A stretch of DNA of 60,686 bases from DASZYT01 sp035545275 (GCA_035545275.1 DASZYT010000009.1:1-60686); one strand, 5' to 3'; positions 49,924-58,067 are shown, counted from the first letter of the stretch. The notes: generated from the sequence alone by a model not told the origin. Made by a program: numbers and translations.

Positions 49924-49961
49924 AAAATCCCGGAGTTTCTAGGTTGAAGCTCCGGGATTTT
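49924..49961 (-). terminator. Leader terminator
   Basis: On the minus strand a 12-bp stem AAAATCCCGGAG/CTCCGGGATTTT has a 14-nt loop and is followed by TCTTTG. It lies just before the ribosome site of the 90-residue gene. It could end the upstream operon or attenuate this gene. Confidence 0.7.
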
Positions 49962-49983
49962 ATTGTTCTATGTTTTATATCTA

Positions 49984-49997
49984 GGAAGCTTCAACCT
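49984..49997 (-). promoter_or_regulatory. Possible antiterminator segment
   Basis: On the minus strand AGGTTGAAGCT pairs with AGCTTCAACCT at 49941-49951, the loop and 5' arm of the leader terminator. With a wobble and one more G-C the duplex reaches 13 bp, which would exclude the inner part of the terminator stem. Confidence 0.5.
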
Positions 49998-50119
49998 CAC
50001 ACCAACGCATAATCGCACCGAGTGACTTTTGGACACTCTGGCGATATGTATTGAGCTGATGGTTAAAAGCAACCATGCTTAAGGTTTACGCCTAATGAAG
50101 CAACCTGTCAAGAACAAAG

Positions 50120-50608
50120 CTATTTGCCGTGCTTTTTATCGTGCTTGTCGCCCGCTTTGGGACGCTGCAGCCACAAAAAGAACAGGCTTACCAGGGCACT
50201 GACCCCTACGATAAGGTCTTGTAGTTTCTGCACTTGTTTCCAAACGTCTGAATGGATAATCGGATCGGCAGTAGCAGCAGATAGCAACGGTACGATAAGT
50301 AACGCCGCTAAAAAGCCTGCCCCTAGCGCAGGCAGTGCATTGAGCGCCAGGCGCGATTTCTTTACTGTCTTTACCATGAAGAACATGGTCAGCACGGCCG
50401 GCAACAGCAAGAGCAGCAGCTTCACATTACTGGGCGTTGCCCGCGACGTCACGCCCGACAGCATCAAGTTGGCGTCATTAGCCACAAACTGCACCAAGAC
50501 GTCGCCCAGGCACAGGCTCAGAAACACCAACGCCGCATTGATGCGCAGCCATAGTATTAGTAATGCGGGCACGCCCACAATGAGGCCAAGGATAAGCACA
50601 GGCGACAT
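50120..50608 (-). CDS. Membrane protein at the end of the ATP-grasp operon
   Basis: This 162-residue protein has about four hydrophobic segments (residues 2-24, 62-80, 90-110 and 130-148) and a Lys/His/Asp-rich C-terminal tail (KAGDKHDKKHGK). No family is recognised. It is 45 nt downstream of the second ATP-grasp gene on the same strand. A TATAGT-like box 9 nt before its ATG means it could also have its own start. A possible TTGACA (minus strand 50106-50111) lies after its 3' end. Confidence 0.65.
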   Translation of the reverse strand: MSPVLILGLIVGVPALLILWLRINAALVFLSLCLGDVLVQFVANDANLMLSGVTSRATPSNVKLLLLLLPAVLTMFFMVKTVKKSRLALNALPALGAGFLAALLIVPLLSAATADPIIHSDVWKQVQKLQDLIVGVSALVSLFFLWLQRPKAGDKHDKKHGK

Positions 50609-50653
50609 AACAGCCTAACTATATCACCGAAACCACAAGCGGGATAGAGCAGC

Positions 50654-51553
50654 TTAGGCGCCGACTTTATCCTTACGGTTACGCTGTTTTGCGTTGCGCT
50701 CCACATATTCAATGATAGGTGTGGCTATATCCCGACCCGTAACCGCCTCAATGCCTTCCAGCCCAGGTGAAGAATTCACTTCAAGCACGAGCGGTCCACG
50801 GTCTGACCGAATTAAGTCTACTCCGCAGATAGCCAAGCCCATAGCTTTAGCGGCACGCAACACAACTCTCTTCTCTTCGTCAGTCAATTTAATGGCCGTC
50901 CCACTACCACCTTGGTGAATATTCGCCCGAAAATCGTCATCAAGACTTTGCCGCTTCATGCTAGCCACAACTTTGTTGCCCGCCACAAATGCCCGGATAT
51001 CCGCTCCGCCTGATTCAGCAATGTATTCCTGCATCAAAAAGCTCGTATCATTCACATAAAAAGCCTGGATCACAGATTTGGCGGCTTTCCGCGTTTCGGC
51101 CAATACGACACCGTTGCCCTGTGTACCGCTCGCCAGCTTGATAATCATGGGTACGCCAATGTGGTCAATCAGGTCATCCACCGCGTCTGTCTCGCGGGAA
51201 AACAGGGTGCGGGGAATGCCCACTCCGGCTTTGCTTAATAGCTGCAAGGACCGCAACTTATCCCGCGACCGAGTGATAGCGATTGATTTAGTGGGCGTAT
51301 AGACACCCATCATCTCAAATTGGCGTACAATGGCCGCTCCGTACGACGTAATACCCGGCATAATACGAGGGATAATAGCATCTAGGCTATCAAGTGGACG
51401 CCCGCGGTAGTAAACCTCCGGCTTATCCTGCTCAATTTCCACATAACACTCGGGGTATTTGATAACAACTACTTGATGGCCGCGAGCTTCGGCGGCCTCT
51501 TTAAGACGGCGAACAGAGTGTCCGGGAGTTCGAGTAAGAATTCCTATGCGCAT
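50654..51553 (-). CDS. RimK-family ATP-grasp ligase
   Basis: This 299-residue ATP-grasp enzyme is closest to RimK, which adds glutamates to ribosomal protein S6. It opens RIGILTRTPGHSVRRLKEAA, has ITRSRDKLRSLQLLSKAGVGIPRT, the ATP-binding PMIIKLASGTQGNGVVLAE, MQEYIAESGGADIRAFVAG, and the metal ligands LVLEVNSSPGLEGIE. It joins a carboxylate to an amine using ATP. Six nt separate it from a second ATP-grasp gene upstream. The two peptidase genes in the same operon suggest it adds residues that they remove; that is inference. Confidence 0.9.
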   Translation of the reverse strand: MRIGILTRTPGHSVRRLKEAAEARGHQVVVIKYPECYVEIEQDKPEVYYRGRPLDSLDAIIPRIMPGITSYGAAIVRQFEMMGVYTPTKSIAITRSRDKLRSLQLLSKAGVGIPRTLFSRETDAVDDLIDHIGVPMIIKLASGTQGNGVVLAETRKAAKSVIQAFYVNDTSFLMQEYIAESGGADIRAFVAGNKVVASMKRQSLDDDFRANIHQGGSGTAIKLTDEEKRVVLRAAKAMGLAICGVDLIRSDRGPLVLEVNSSPGLEGIEAVTGRDIATPIIEYVERNAKQRNRKDKVGA

Positions 51554-51559
51554 AAAAAA

Positions 51560-52480
51560 TCAGTCCTTTCCTAATGTGTCACGAATCGTATCACTTAATT
51601 GCTCGTATTTTTCAGAGGTAAAACTACCAGAAGTCAGCTGGGGAATTGCATTTACCTCTAGGCATATATACGCGTCCGTGCCATTATTTGCAACCAAGTA
51701 ATCAATCCCCGCCATTTCTCTACCCGTTAGCTGGCAAATCTTTTTTGTGCGTTCAATTATTTCTGGGGGTAGCTTCTCCAAAGACAACAGCGTAGCCTGC
51801 CCACCCTGAGAAGTGTTGTTGAGATGGGTATCGTCACTTTGCCGCTGTCGCTTGATAACCAGTCGTGGCTCCCCGCCAAAACATACCACGCGTACATCGT
51901 AATCATTTGGGATAAATTGCTGCACTAATACGTGCGTGTCCGGCTTGTCGGCCAAAAGACGCTCGAGCTCCTCATGAGTATGTACCAAGTAGTTGTTGCG
52001 CCCCCGGCTACCGGCAATGTCTTTTACGATGGCCTGTTCATTGCGCCAAGTCGCTGCCGCCGCTTGATGGTTCAGTGAAAATACCGTATCAGGCACAGGG
52101 ACGTCAGCAGCACGCAGCTGCCACATCGCAGACAGTTTTGTAGTAGAACGCTGCAGTATCATCTCGCTGTTCCAAAACTTGACACCGTGTTCTTGTAAGT
52201 ACAGCGCAACCGTGAATGCCAGATCGCGCAAGCTCTTTTGGCTTGTTGAATACCAGTTCATCGCAATCACCAAATCTGCCTCTGCCAGGTCTACGCCGCT
52301 TGCCGTATCAATTATGGACCGCTGCTTTTCGGTAATTGTAAACAGCAGATCTTCAAACGTACAGTGCGTGACATCTATCTGTCCTTGCAGTGCCGCTGCA
52401 CTCTGTTTCGCAAGCACACCTACATCGTTTTTTTCGCCAAAATGCTTGCTCCCTAAAAATATGACTCGTTTCATTTCCAT
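51560..52480 (-). CDS. Second ATP-grasp ligase (RimK/glutathione-synthetase-like)
   Basis: This 306-residue protein has the ATP-grasp layout: an N-terminal pre-grasp domain, TTKLSAMWQLRAADVPVPDT, QAIVKDIAGSRGRNNYLV, LVQQFIPNDYDVRVVCFGG, and the metal ligands DAYICLEVNAIPQL. It is only distantly like the neighbouring RimK, so the two may act on different acceptors or in sequence. AAGG lies just before the start. It lies 17 nt after the DUF1704-like gene and 6 nt before the RimK gene. Confidence 0.82.
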   Translation of the reverse strand: MEMKRVIFLGSKHFGEKNDVGVLAKQSAAALQGQIDVTHCTFEDLLFTITEKQRSIIDTASGVDLAEADLVIAMNWYSTSQKSLRDLAFTVALYLQEHGVKFWNSEMILQRSTTKLSAMWQLRAADVPVPDTVFSLNHQAAAATWRNEQAIVKDIAGSRGRNNYLVHTHEELERLLADKPDTHVLVQQFIPNDYDVRVVCFGGEPRLVIKRQRQSDDTHLNNTSQGGQATLLSLEKLPPEIIERTKKICQLTGREMAGIDYLVANNGTDAYICLEVNAIPQLTSGSFTSEKYEQLSDTIRDTLGKD

Positions 52481-52497
52481 ACCTTTCTGCTGAGTTT

Positions 52498-53694
52498 TTA
52501 TTGGTATCCGTCAAGCAACCTAAGGAATTCAGCCTGGTTGAGTTTGTCCCTCGAAAGTCCTTGCCATACTGTGAGGTTAGCCTCAAGATACACCTTGTCT
52601 TTTATGAACGCAGCCCCAGGCACCTCGGGGATGCCGCCACGAAATATGCGGACACACTCCTTGAAGGCTCGCTGCTTGGCTTCTTGTTCATTTGTCTTGG
52701 CGATAATCATAAACACTCTCCACACAATAGCAAAAGTTTCACTAAATGTCCGTGGCTTGCCGTCCACCCCCCAAGCCAGCGCGCCGGCCAGGTACCTCAC
52801 TAAGCGCTTGTACCCAAATTGTGGAGCCAGCAACTGCTCTGCCAGCAACGCCACCCCTTCTTCCGTTTGGGCTGACTGATGGTGCTGCTGTAGTAGTACC
52901 CTGCGCACATGAATGCATACCTCATGCCCCACAATCTGGCGCAATCGTTCGGCCGTATGCGGCGTATAATGATCGCCCAGGATAACTTCTTGCTTGTGGC
53001 GAGATATCATCACATTCGATCCATGGGGCTTCTCGCGCAAGCGCCACTCCTCAGCCTTTGCTCCCACTGTTTGGAGGGCCCACTCAAATAACCCCAAGAT
53101 TGCTGTGCGGTCGCGATAGTCATCCGGCAGTGGCTGTTCGGCGAGCTGCCTCAACGGATGATCGCTCGTAAGCAACAATTGCCGGTAATACTGAAAGTCT
53201 TCCGGCGATGGACGATACATGCCCTGCGCTGGCTTGACGTTTATGGCACTCACGACTTCTTCGTACTGTTGCATGGTGTTTGTACGAGCTGCCTGGTCTT
53301 TCAAATAGCCCAACACCCCCTGTACTATCTGTGCATCAAAGCTACCGTACAGTTCGCCAACAAGCTGCCGATACCTGGCGTACGCCTGTGCACCAGTAGG
53401 GTCTTCGCGTAAGTCCAAAAAACACAGCAATAGGTCCGTTTCACGTAAACGTCGCCCTATAAAAGCGGCCAGTTCTGGGGAATGCTCACTCTTTGCCGAT
53501 TCCAGCTGGGACAATAGTGCCTCATGGCGCCTCGTAATTTCTGGTCTGTTCATGGAAGCATGGTACATAAACCGAGGCTCGCTCACTTTGCCGTGTAAGA
53601 ATTCGTCCATTGCTTCCATATAATTTGTCACATGGAAGAACGCATACGGGGCTGCCGAAAAGCGCGTTCGGAGCTCGCTGAGTTTAGGCGTCAC
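52498..53694 (-). CDS. DUF1704/MATCAP-like metallopeptidase (HEXXXH)
   Basis: This 398-residue protein shows the features of DUF1704 (QEGLA-motif) proteins, related to eukaryotic MATCAP tubulin carboxypeptidases. They are a zinc motif HEVCIH at residues 257-262, TEEGVALLAEQ at 277-287 carrying the third ligand, and the late FIKDKVYLEANLTVW segment. It should remove C-terminal residues from a protein or peptide. It overlaps the upstream paralogue by 11 nt and precedes two ATP-grasp ligases, suggesting the reverse reaction. The assignment rests on motif pattern, not alignment. Confidence 0.7.
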   Translation of the reverse strand: MTPKLSELRTRFSAAPYAFFHVTNYMEAMDEFLHGKVSEPRFMYHASMNRPEITRRHEALLSQLESAKSEHSPELAAFIGRRLRETDLLLCFLDLREDPTGAQAYARYRQLVGELYGSFDAQIVQGVLGYLKDQAARTNTMQQYEEVVSAINVKPAQGMYRPSPEDFQYYRQLLLTSDHPLRQLAEQPLPDDYRDRTAILGLFEWALQTVGAKAEEWRLREKPHGSNVMISRHKQEVILGDHYTPHTAERLRQIVGHEVCIHVRRVLLQQHHQSAQTEEGVALLAEQLLAPQFGYKRLVRYLAGALAWGVDGKPRTFSETFAIVWRVFMIIAKTNEQEAKQRAFKECVRIFRGGIPEVPGAAFIKDKVYLEANLTVWQGLSRDKLNQAEFLRLLDGYQ

Positions 53695-55096
53695 CAGACA
53701 TATCCTCCTGTCGAGGTAATACTCCGGTAGCTTGCAACAGTGCGATATGGCGTGAGTTGGCTATGTCGAATTTTGCCAAGTCACCCGCTTCAATAAGTTC
53801 GGGATTTTCTCGTGCAACCTTCCAGCAGGCTATGTTGCCTTCCAGGTACACTTTGTCTTTCAGATAGGCGCCGCCAGTTCCGTCCGTCCCCCGCATAATA
53901 CGCGTAGCCAGCAAAGCCCACGTACGGTCGTCGGCCTTTTGGTCTGCCTTGGCAATGTTGTCAGGGTCCTTTTGACGCTCCCACAACCTATCTACAGCAT
54001 TTATCACCGCATAGGTATGGCTAAAATCGCCCTTCTCTCTTCCTAGGCCCTCGGCTATGGAGATAGCAAAGTGCCGGCGCAGGATATCTTGCCAACGCAG
54101 CTGTCTGGAAAACGCTTCAAACGAATCGAAGGGGACTTGTTCGCGTATAACAGCTCGGCCTTCGTTCCCCTGCTCGTAACGGTCCAGCCCAAAGCCGCTC
54201 AAGCGCAACGGCTGCCGATCGCCATTGATGCGCTCTAGTACATGGGTCCACTCATGGCCGGGCCCAAGACCCACAAGCCTCTTCAAGGGCATCCGATATT
54301 GTGCCGGTCGCTGCAGCTCTTTCCTGCCATGACTTACACTCCAGACCGTGCCTGCTGCATCGGTAATACTGTAGTCGTTGGCATGAAGGTTTTCGCGTAC
54401 CTTTTCCAGGATTGGTTCCCCTATGTCCGGTGTAACGAGGCCACGTTCGGGCAGCTCTACGCCATTAAATAGCAAAGCAAAGTGCCCGCTTGGCTGGTTA
54501 TGTCGTTTTTGTATTTTTTGGAACGTTTCACTGTCGGGCACCAACGCAAAACGATTTCCGTTCAGGTCAGGTACCATTTCCAGCACGTGCTGGGCGGCCT
54601 CACGAACACTTTCATTTTCATGGGCTAGCAAGGCTTGGGCTTCGGCCCTAAACCAGTCGGCCGTAGCGGCGAATATTTCTTTGTCAGGAGCACCATAAAT
54701 AAAGTGGTTATACGCCTCAAAACGACGCTTGTCACCCTCTTGGGCCGCTTTTACCATCCGCCGCTCTGCAATTATTTCATTTACGCGCCACCGATAGGCC
54801 TGATTGATGGTCGGCTCAAGTGAGGTGTCGGCACGGAGCTGCTCTTTAAATGACAGCAGTTCGGCTTCATTTTCCATTACCGTTTCATCGATGTGACGAG
54901 GACGCAAATCTGGATTATATGTGTGACCCGAAGAAAAGAACGTCTCTTTTTCGTTTGCGAGCGTGGCTGGGTCTGCCTGTAGTAACTCGTGTGCTGCACG
55001 TTCTTGCTCAGCCACCGCGCGCAACTGGCTGTTCCATGGCTCATCAACAGGAACGTGTGGTTCAATTACCAAAGAGGTACGTTCGGTGCTGTACAT
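53684..55096 (-). CDS. DUF1704/MATCAP-like metallopeptidase (HEXXH)
   Basis: This 470-residue paralogue of the next gene has HEWTH at residues 281-285, EQGNEGRAVIREQ at 308-320, and YLKDKVYLEGNIACW late in the protein. The zinc motif is HEXXH rather than the HEXXXH of its neighbour. The N-terminal 200 residues are helical and unrecognised. I chose the ATG at 55096, which is 7 nt after a TAATAT box; an upstream frame adds 12 residues. It is the first gene of the operon. Confidence 0.68.
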   Translation of the reverse strand: MYSTERTSLVIEPHVPVDEPWNSQLRAVAEQERAAHELLQADPATLANEKETFFSSGHTYNPDLRPRHIDETVMENEAELLSFKEQLRADTSLEPTINQAYRWRVNEIIAERRMVKAAQEGDKRRFEAYNHFIYGAPDKEIFAATADWFRAEAQALLAHENESVREAAQHVLEMVPDLNGNRFALVPDSETFQKIQKRHNQPSGHFALLFNGVELPERGLVTPDIGEPILEKVRENLHANDYSITDAAGTVWSVSHGRKELQRPAQYRMPLKRLVGLGPGHEWTHVLERINGDRQPLRLSGFGLDRYEQGNEGRAVIREQVPFDSFEAFSRQLRWQDILRRHFAISIAEGLGREKGDFSHTYAVINAVDRLWERQKDPDNIAKADQKADDRTWALLATRIMRGTDGTGGAYLKDKVYLEGNIACWKVARENPELIEAGDLAKFDIANSRHIALLQATGVLPRQEDMSGDA

Positions 55097-55103
55097 GAGG
55101 TAT

Positions 55104-55132
55104 ATATTAACATAAAAGTTAATATTATTCAA
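55104..55132 (-). promoter_or_regulatory. Promoter of the MATCAP/ATP-grasp operon
   Basis: On the minus strand: TTGAAT (55127-55132), 17-bp spacer, TAATAT (55104-55109), 7 nt, ATG. This is a complete promoter with a predicted leaderless start. Confidence 0.7.
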
Positions 55133-55173
55133 TATTCAGTAGCGAGGATTTGCTGCCTTTCAGGAGAGAGGAC

Positions 55174-55302
55174 CTAGTGCTGGGCGTGTAGGACCCTGGT
55201 ATAGGCCAGGTATATCACCGCCGTTACCACCAGGAGTACAGCTATCAGGAGCGGGATAAAACCCTCTTGGTTTGTGCGCAGCTTAGGCATAAGCTTTTTC
55301 AT
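55174..55302 (-). CDS. 42-residue single-span peptide with prepilin-like start
   Basis: A short frame: a basic start, QEGFIPLLIAVLLVVTAVIYLAY as one membrane helix, and a short tail. The QEG-F junction looks like the prepilin cleavage site, with no Glu at +5. Similar tiny GFIPLL peptides are, to my recollection, common in Patescibacteria, but I cannot check this. There is no clear ribosome site. It lies in the 300-bp gap between the MATCAP operon and the GGDEF gene, which otherwise holds only promoters. Confidence 0.5.
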   Translation of the reverse strand: MKKLMPKLRTNQEGFIPLLIAVLLVVTAVIYLAYTRVLHAQH

Positions 55303-55396
55303 TTTGAGCTCATTATTGCGCTAAAGTGCTTTCGTAGCAATAGGTAATATATACTACTGTTGTATTTACTTCACGCTTATGCTATAATATAATATT

Positions 55397-56185
55397 ATGT
55401 CAGAAGTTACTGTCATACCCAACCACACAGCCTCAGTAGAAGAGGTGGAGCGGCACGTGGCAGAGCTAGACGCACTGCTACAGCCTTTGCCGCCTGTTAC
55501 ATTTGATACCGCCGAGGAACAAATCGCCCAACGTAATGGCCACTTACAGGGACATTTGACAGCTGAAGGTTATCTGCGATGGCATGACGCCACTCATGAC
55601 AACATGACAGGGCTTGCTAACCGTATTCTTATTATGCAGCGGATTGAAAGCTGCGTTGACAGCAAGCCAGGCGATTTTTCGCTCCTATTTATGGATTTGG
55701 ACGGCCTCAAGGAGGCTAATGACACCTTAGGGCATAGCGCGGGTGATTTACTGATAACTCGTGCAGCTGTTATTACCGAAGAAAGTGTGCGTTTACACGA
55801 CGAACGCCGTTCGCCCGACTTTGTCGCACGTATTCCCGCACGCCTGGGGGGTGACGAGTTTGCGGTGCTGTTACCAGATGTGGGTAGCCAAGAGGATCTC
55901 AACAAAATCATCGACCGCCTTCAAGAAAATCTTAAAGCGGCAGGCATCAAAGCTTCAATTGGTGGCCGTCCTCATCAAACTGGAGAAACAGCCGCGGAGC
56001 TCTTGAGTGCTGTCGATCATATAATGTATGTGAAAAAAATCCATAACAAGCTTGAATCTCTAAGCCCTGAGCAGCGTCTTGCCTTTTTGGAAATTAGCAG
56101 GATTGCAACTGAGTATGCCTTAAACCTTCGTGATGCCCCCACTATTATCAGTGCTCTTCAGGAAGAGCAGAATCACCAGAACTAA
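55397..56185 (+). CDS. GGDEF domain protein (probable diguanylate cyclase)
   Basis: This 262-residue soluble protein has a complete GGDEF domain (residues about 70-225): MTGLANR, LFMDLDGLKEANDTLGHSAGDLL, and the intact ARLGGDEFAVLLPDV active site. GGDEF enzymes make cyclic di-GMP from two GTP. No RxxD inhibitory site precedes GGDEF, and the N terminus has no recognised sensor domain. TATAAT at 55383-55388 ends 8 nt before the ATG, so it is probably leaderless. The stop overlaps dnaJ by 4 nt. No EAL or PilZ protein is visible here. Confidence 0.9.
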   Translation: MSEVTVIPNHTASVEEVERHVAELDALLQPLPPVTFDTAEEQIAQRNGHLQGHLTAEGYLRWHDATHDNMTGLANRILIMQRIESCVDSKPGDFSLLFMDLDGLKEANDTLGHSAGDLLITRAAVITEESVRLHDERRSPDFVARIPARLGGDEFAVLLPDVGSQEDLNKIIDRLQENLKAAGIKASIGGRPHQTGETAAELLSAVDHIMYVKKIHNKLESLSPEQRLAFLEISRIATEYALNLRDAPTIISALQEEQNHQN

Positions 56186-57276
56186 AATAGGCCGCGCTTG
56201 GGCTTTTCGCTGTGGAACTCTGCGAGGAGTTCTTTTTGTTTTTTGGTGAGTTTGGTGGGCGTGTCTACCACGATGGTAACGATGTGAGCACCGCGACTGC
56301 TGCCCTTCAGGTGGGGCACGCCGTGATTGGACAATTTGAAGTCGCTGCCGCTCTGCGTACCGCCCGGCACTTTCATGCGCACTTTGCCGTCCACCGTATC
56401 GACATCAATTTCGGTGCCCAGAGCAGCCTCTACCATGCCGATGTGCTCTTCGCTGAGGATAAGATCGCCCTCGCGGGTGAACTTTTTATGTGGCTTGACA
56501 CGCACGTTGACGTACAGGTCGCCTTTGGGGCCGTTGGCCACAGCTTCGCCGTGCTCGCGCAAGCGGATAGTAGCGCCGTCGTCGATGCCGGCCGGGATTT
56601 TTAGCCCGACTTTCTGGGTCTTGAGCTGGGTGCCTTTGCCTTTACAAACCGTGCAGATTTTTTCGGGCACTTTGCCAGTGCCGTGGCAGGTGGGGCAGAC
56701 ACTTGCTTGTTGGATATTGCCAAAAATGGTGCGCGTGACGTTCACCACTTGGCCAGAGCCGCCACAGGTGTCGCAGGTTTTGAGCTCATATCCCGGCTCA
56801 ACCGTCTTGCCCTTGCAGTGCTCGCAGGTGTCTTCGAGGTTAAGGTTCAGCTCTACCTCAGTGCCAAACACGGCATCTTCAAAGCTGATGTCGACCCGTG
56901 CTTCTACATCGCGACCGCGCGACTGACGCTGCTGACGCGGACCATTACCGAAACCGCCGCCAAAAAAGCTGTTAAAGATATCGCCCAGGCCCATGTCGCC
57001 GAAGTCAAAATTGACGTTTTGCGCTCCGCCGAAACCACCAAACCCACCACCCGGATCGGCCCCCACGCCGGCGTGGCCAAACTGGTCATAGCGTTTGCGC
57101 TTGGACTCGTCCTTGAGCACCTCGTAGGCTTCGTTGATTTCCTTGAATTTCTCTTCGTCACCGCCGCGGTCCGGGTGGTGCTCGATGGCGGCACGGCGGA
57201 ACGCCTTTTTTATCTCGTCCGCGCTGGCATTTTTACCGACGCCTAAAATCTCGTAATAATCACGCTTGGCTGCCAT
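56182..57276 (-). CDS. dnaJ: Chaperone DnaJ
   Basis: DnaJ is the Hsp40 co-chaperone that loads substrates on DnaK. The 364-residue protein has a J domain with YYEILGVGKNAS and HPDRGGDEEKF, a Gly/Phe-rich region, four CxxCxGxG-type zinc repeats (CEHCKGKT, CDTCGGSG, CPTCHGTG, CTVCKGKG) and the C-terminal substrate domains. I chose the ATG giving MAAKRDYYEIL; AGAGG lies upstream. It is the last of eight same-strand genes that begin with dnaK, and overlaps the gene before it by 17 nt. Confidence 0.97.
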   Translation of the reverse strand: MAAKRDYYEILGVGKNASADEIKKAFRRAAIEHHPDRGGDEEKFKEINEAYEVLKDESKRKRYDQFGHAGVGADPGGGFGGFGGAQNVNFDFGDMGLGDIFNSFFGGGFGNGPRQQRQSRGRDVEARVDISFEDAVFGTEVELNLNLEDTCEHCKGKTVEPGYELKTCDTCGGSGQVVNVTRTIFGNIQQASVCPTCHGTGKVPEKICTVCKGKGTQLKTQKVGLKIPAGIDDGATIRLREHGEAVANGPKGDLYVNVRVKPHKKFTREGDLILSEEHIGMVEAALGTEIDVDTVDGKVRMKVPGGTQSGSDFKLSNHGVPHLKGSSRGAHIVTIVVDTPTKLTKKQKELLAEFHSEKPKRGLF

Positions 57277-57982
57277 TGTTTTCCTCTGTGGGTTTGTTGT
57301 CGTTACACAAAGCATCTACGCGCAAAGTAACGGCCTGTTCTACTTCATCCGGTCCCAAACCATACTTGGCGGCTATCCGGTCCCTAGCCCTACGAGAGAA
57401 ATTATCGTTCGTAGGCTTGTGCGCAAGGACCCGGCGAGCCAAGACGTCCGTAAGACGATCGTGTGGGGCTTCATCAGTCATAATCTGTCTGATATGCGTG
57501 GGACTGAATTCGTGGGCAAAATGTGCAACCATACTATCAAATTGACTGTTTATGCGCTCTTGTGACATGTTCGCAAGCTGGGCACTCCGTCCTTGATGTA
57601 TTGCATGCGACAACGCCTCAGCTATCCATTGATCGGCCTCCTGGGCATCGTCAAACCCAATAGCGAGTTTGTCCGAATTGTCGATATACACGTCGGGCGC
57701 ATGGAATGTAACCATTTTCCCCTCCGGCTCACCGGCAACATTAAAGCCTCGCAGCGTATATGTACTAATGATGTGGCCACCCCTCTGGGTAGCAGGGGAT
57801 GCATCTGCCGCGACTACGGGTCGGATGACACTCTCGACCCGGCGTAACATATACTCTACGCCGCTTTCGCACCATATTGCCTCACTGATCGACGGACTCA
57901 CAGGGTTACCGATCAGGGCCATCGCTTCTTCTGCTTCATGCACAAAAGTTAGTGAGGGTTCTGCGTCAAGCACTTCTTTCAT
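57260..57982 (-). CDS. 240-residue hypothetical next to dnaJ
   Basis: A soluble, acidic protein of no recognised family. The C-terminal segment KYGLGPDEVEQAVTLRVDAL resembles NFGLDPDEMDQALRMSSELL of the gene at 58068-58352, so the two share a short module. It lies between dnaJ and a duplicated piece of the dnaJ start, as if inserted there. It overlaps dnaJ by 17 nt, so translation may be coupled. Confidence 0.65.
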   Translation of the reverse strand: MKEVLDAEPSLTFVHEAEEAMALIGNPVSPSISEAIWCESGVEYMLRRVESVIRPVVAADASPATQRGGHIISTYTLRGFNVAGEPEGKMVTFHAPDVYIDNSDKLAIGFDDAQEADQWIAEALSHAIHQGRSAQLANMSQERINSQFDSMVAHFAHEFSPTHIRQIMTDEAPHDRLTDVLARRVLAHKPTNDNFSRRARDRIAAKYGLGPDEVEQAVTLRVDALCNDNKPTEENNGSQA

Positions 57983-58007
57983 ACGTCCTCATTTCATTTA
58001 TTAGCGG

Positions 58008-58064
58008 CGAAGCAATATTTTTGCTGGTGCCTAAAATCTCGTAATAATCGCGTTTCGTCGCCAC
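58008..58064 (-). pseudogene. Duplicated 5' fragment of dnaJ
   Basis: On the minus strand a GTG begins a frame ATKRDYYEILGTSKNIAS, a near copy of the DnaJ N terminus (AAKRDYYEILGVGKNASA). At the DNA level 58030-58050 is identical to 57241-57261. The fragment stops matching after about 19 codons and runs into the start of the 240-residue gene. It is a remnant of duplication. Confidence 0.75.
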
Positions 58065-58067
58065 AGC

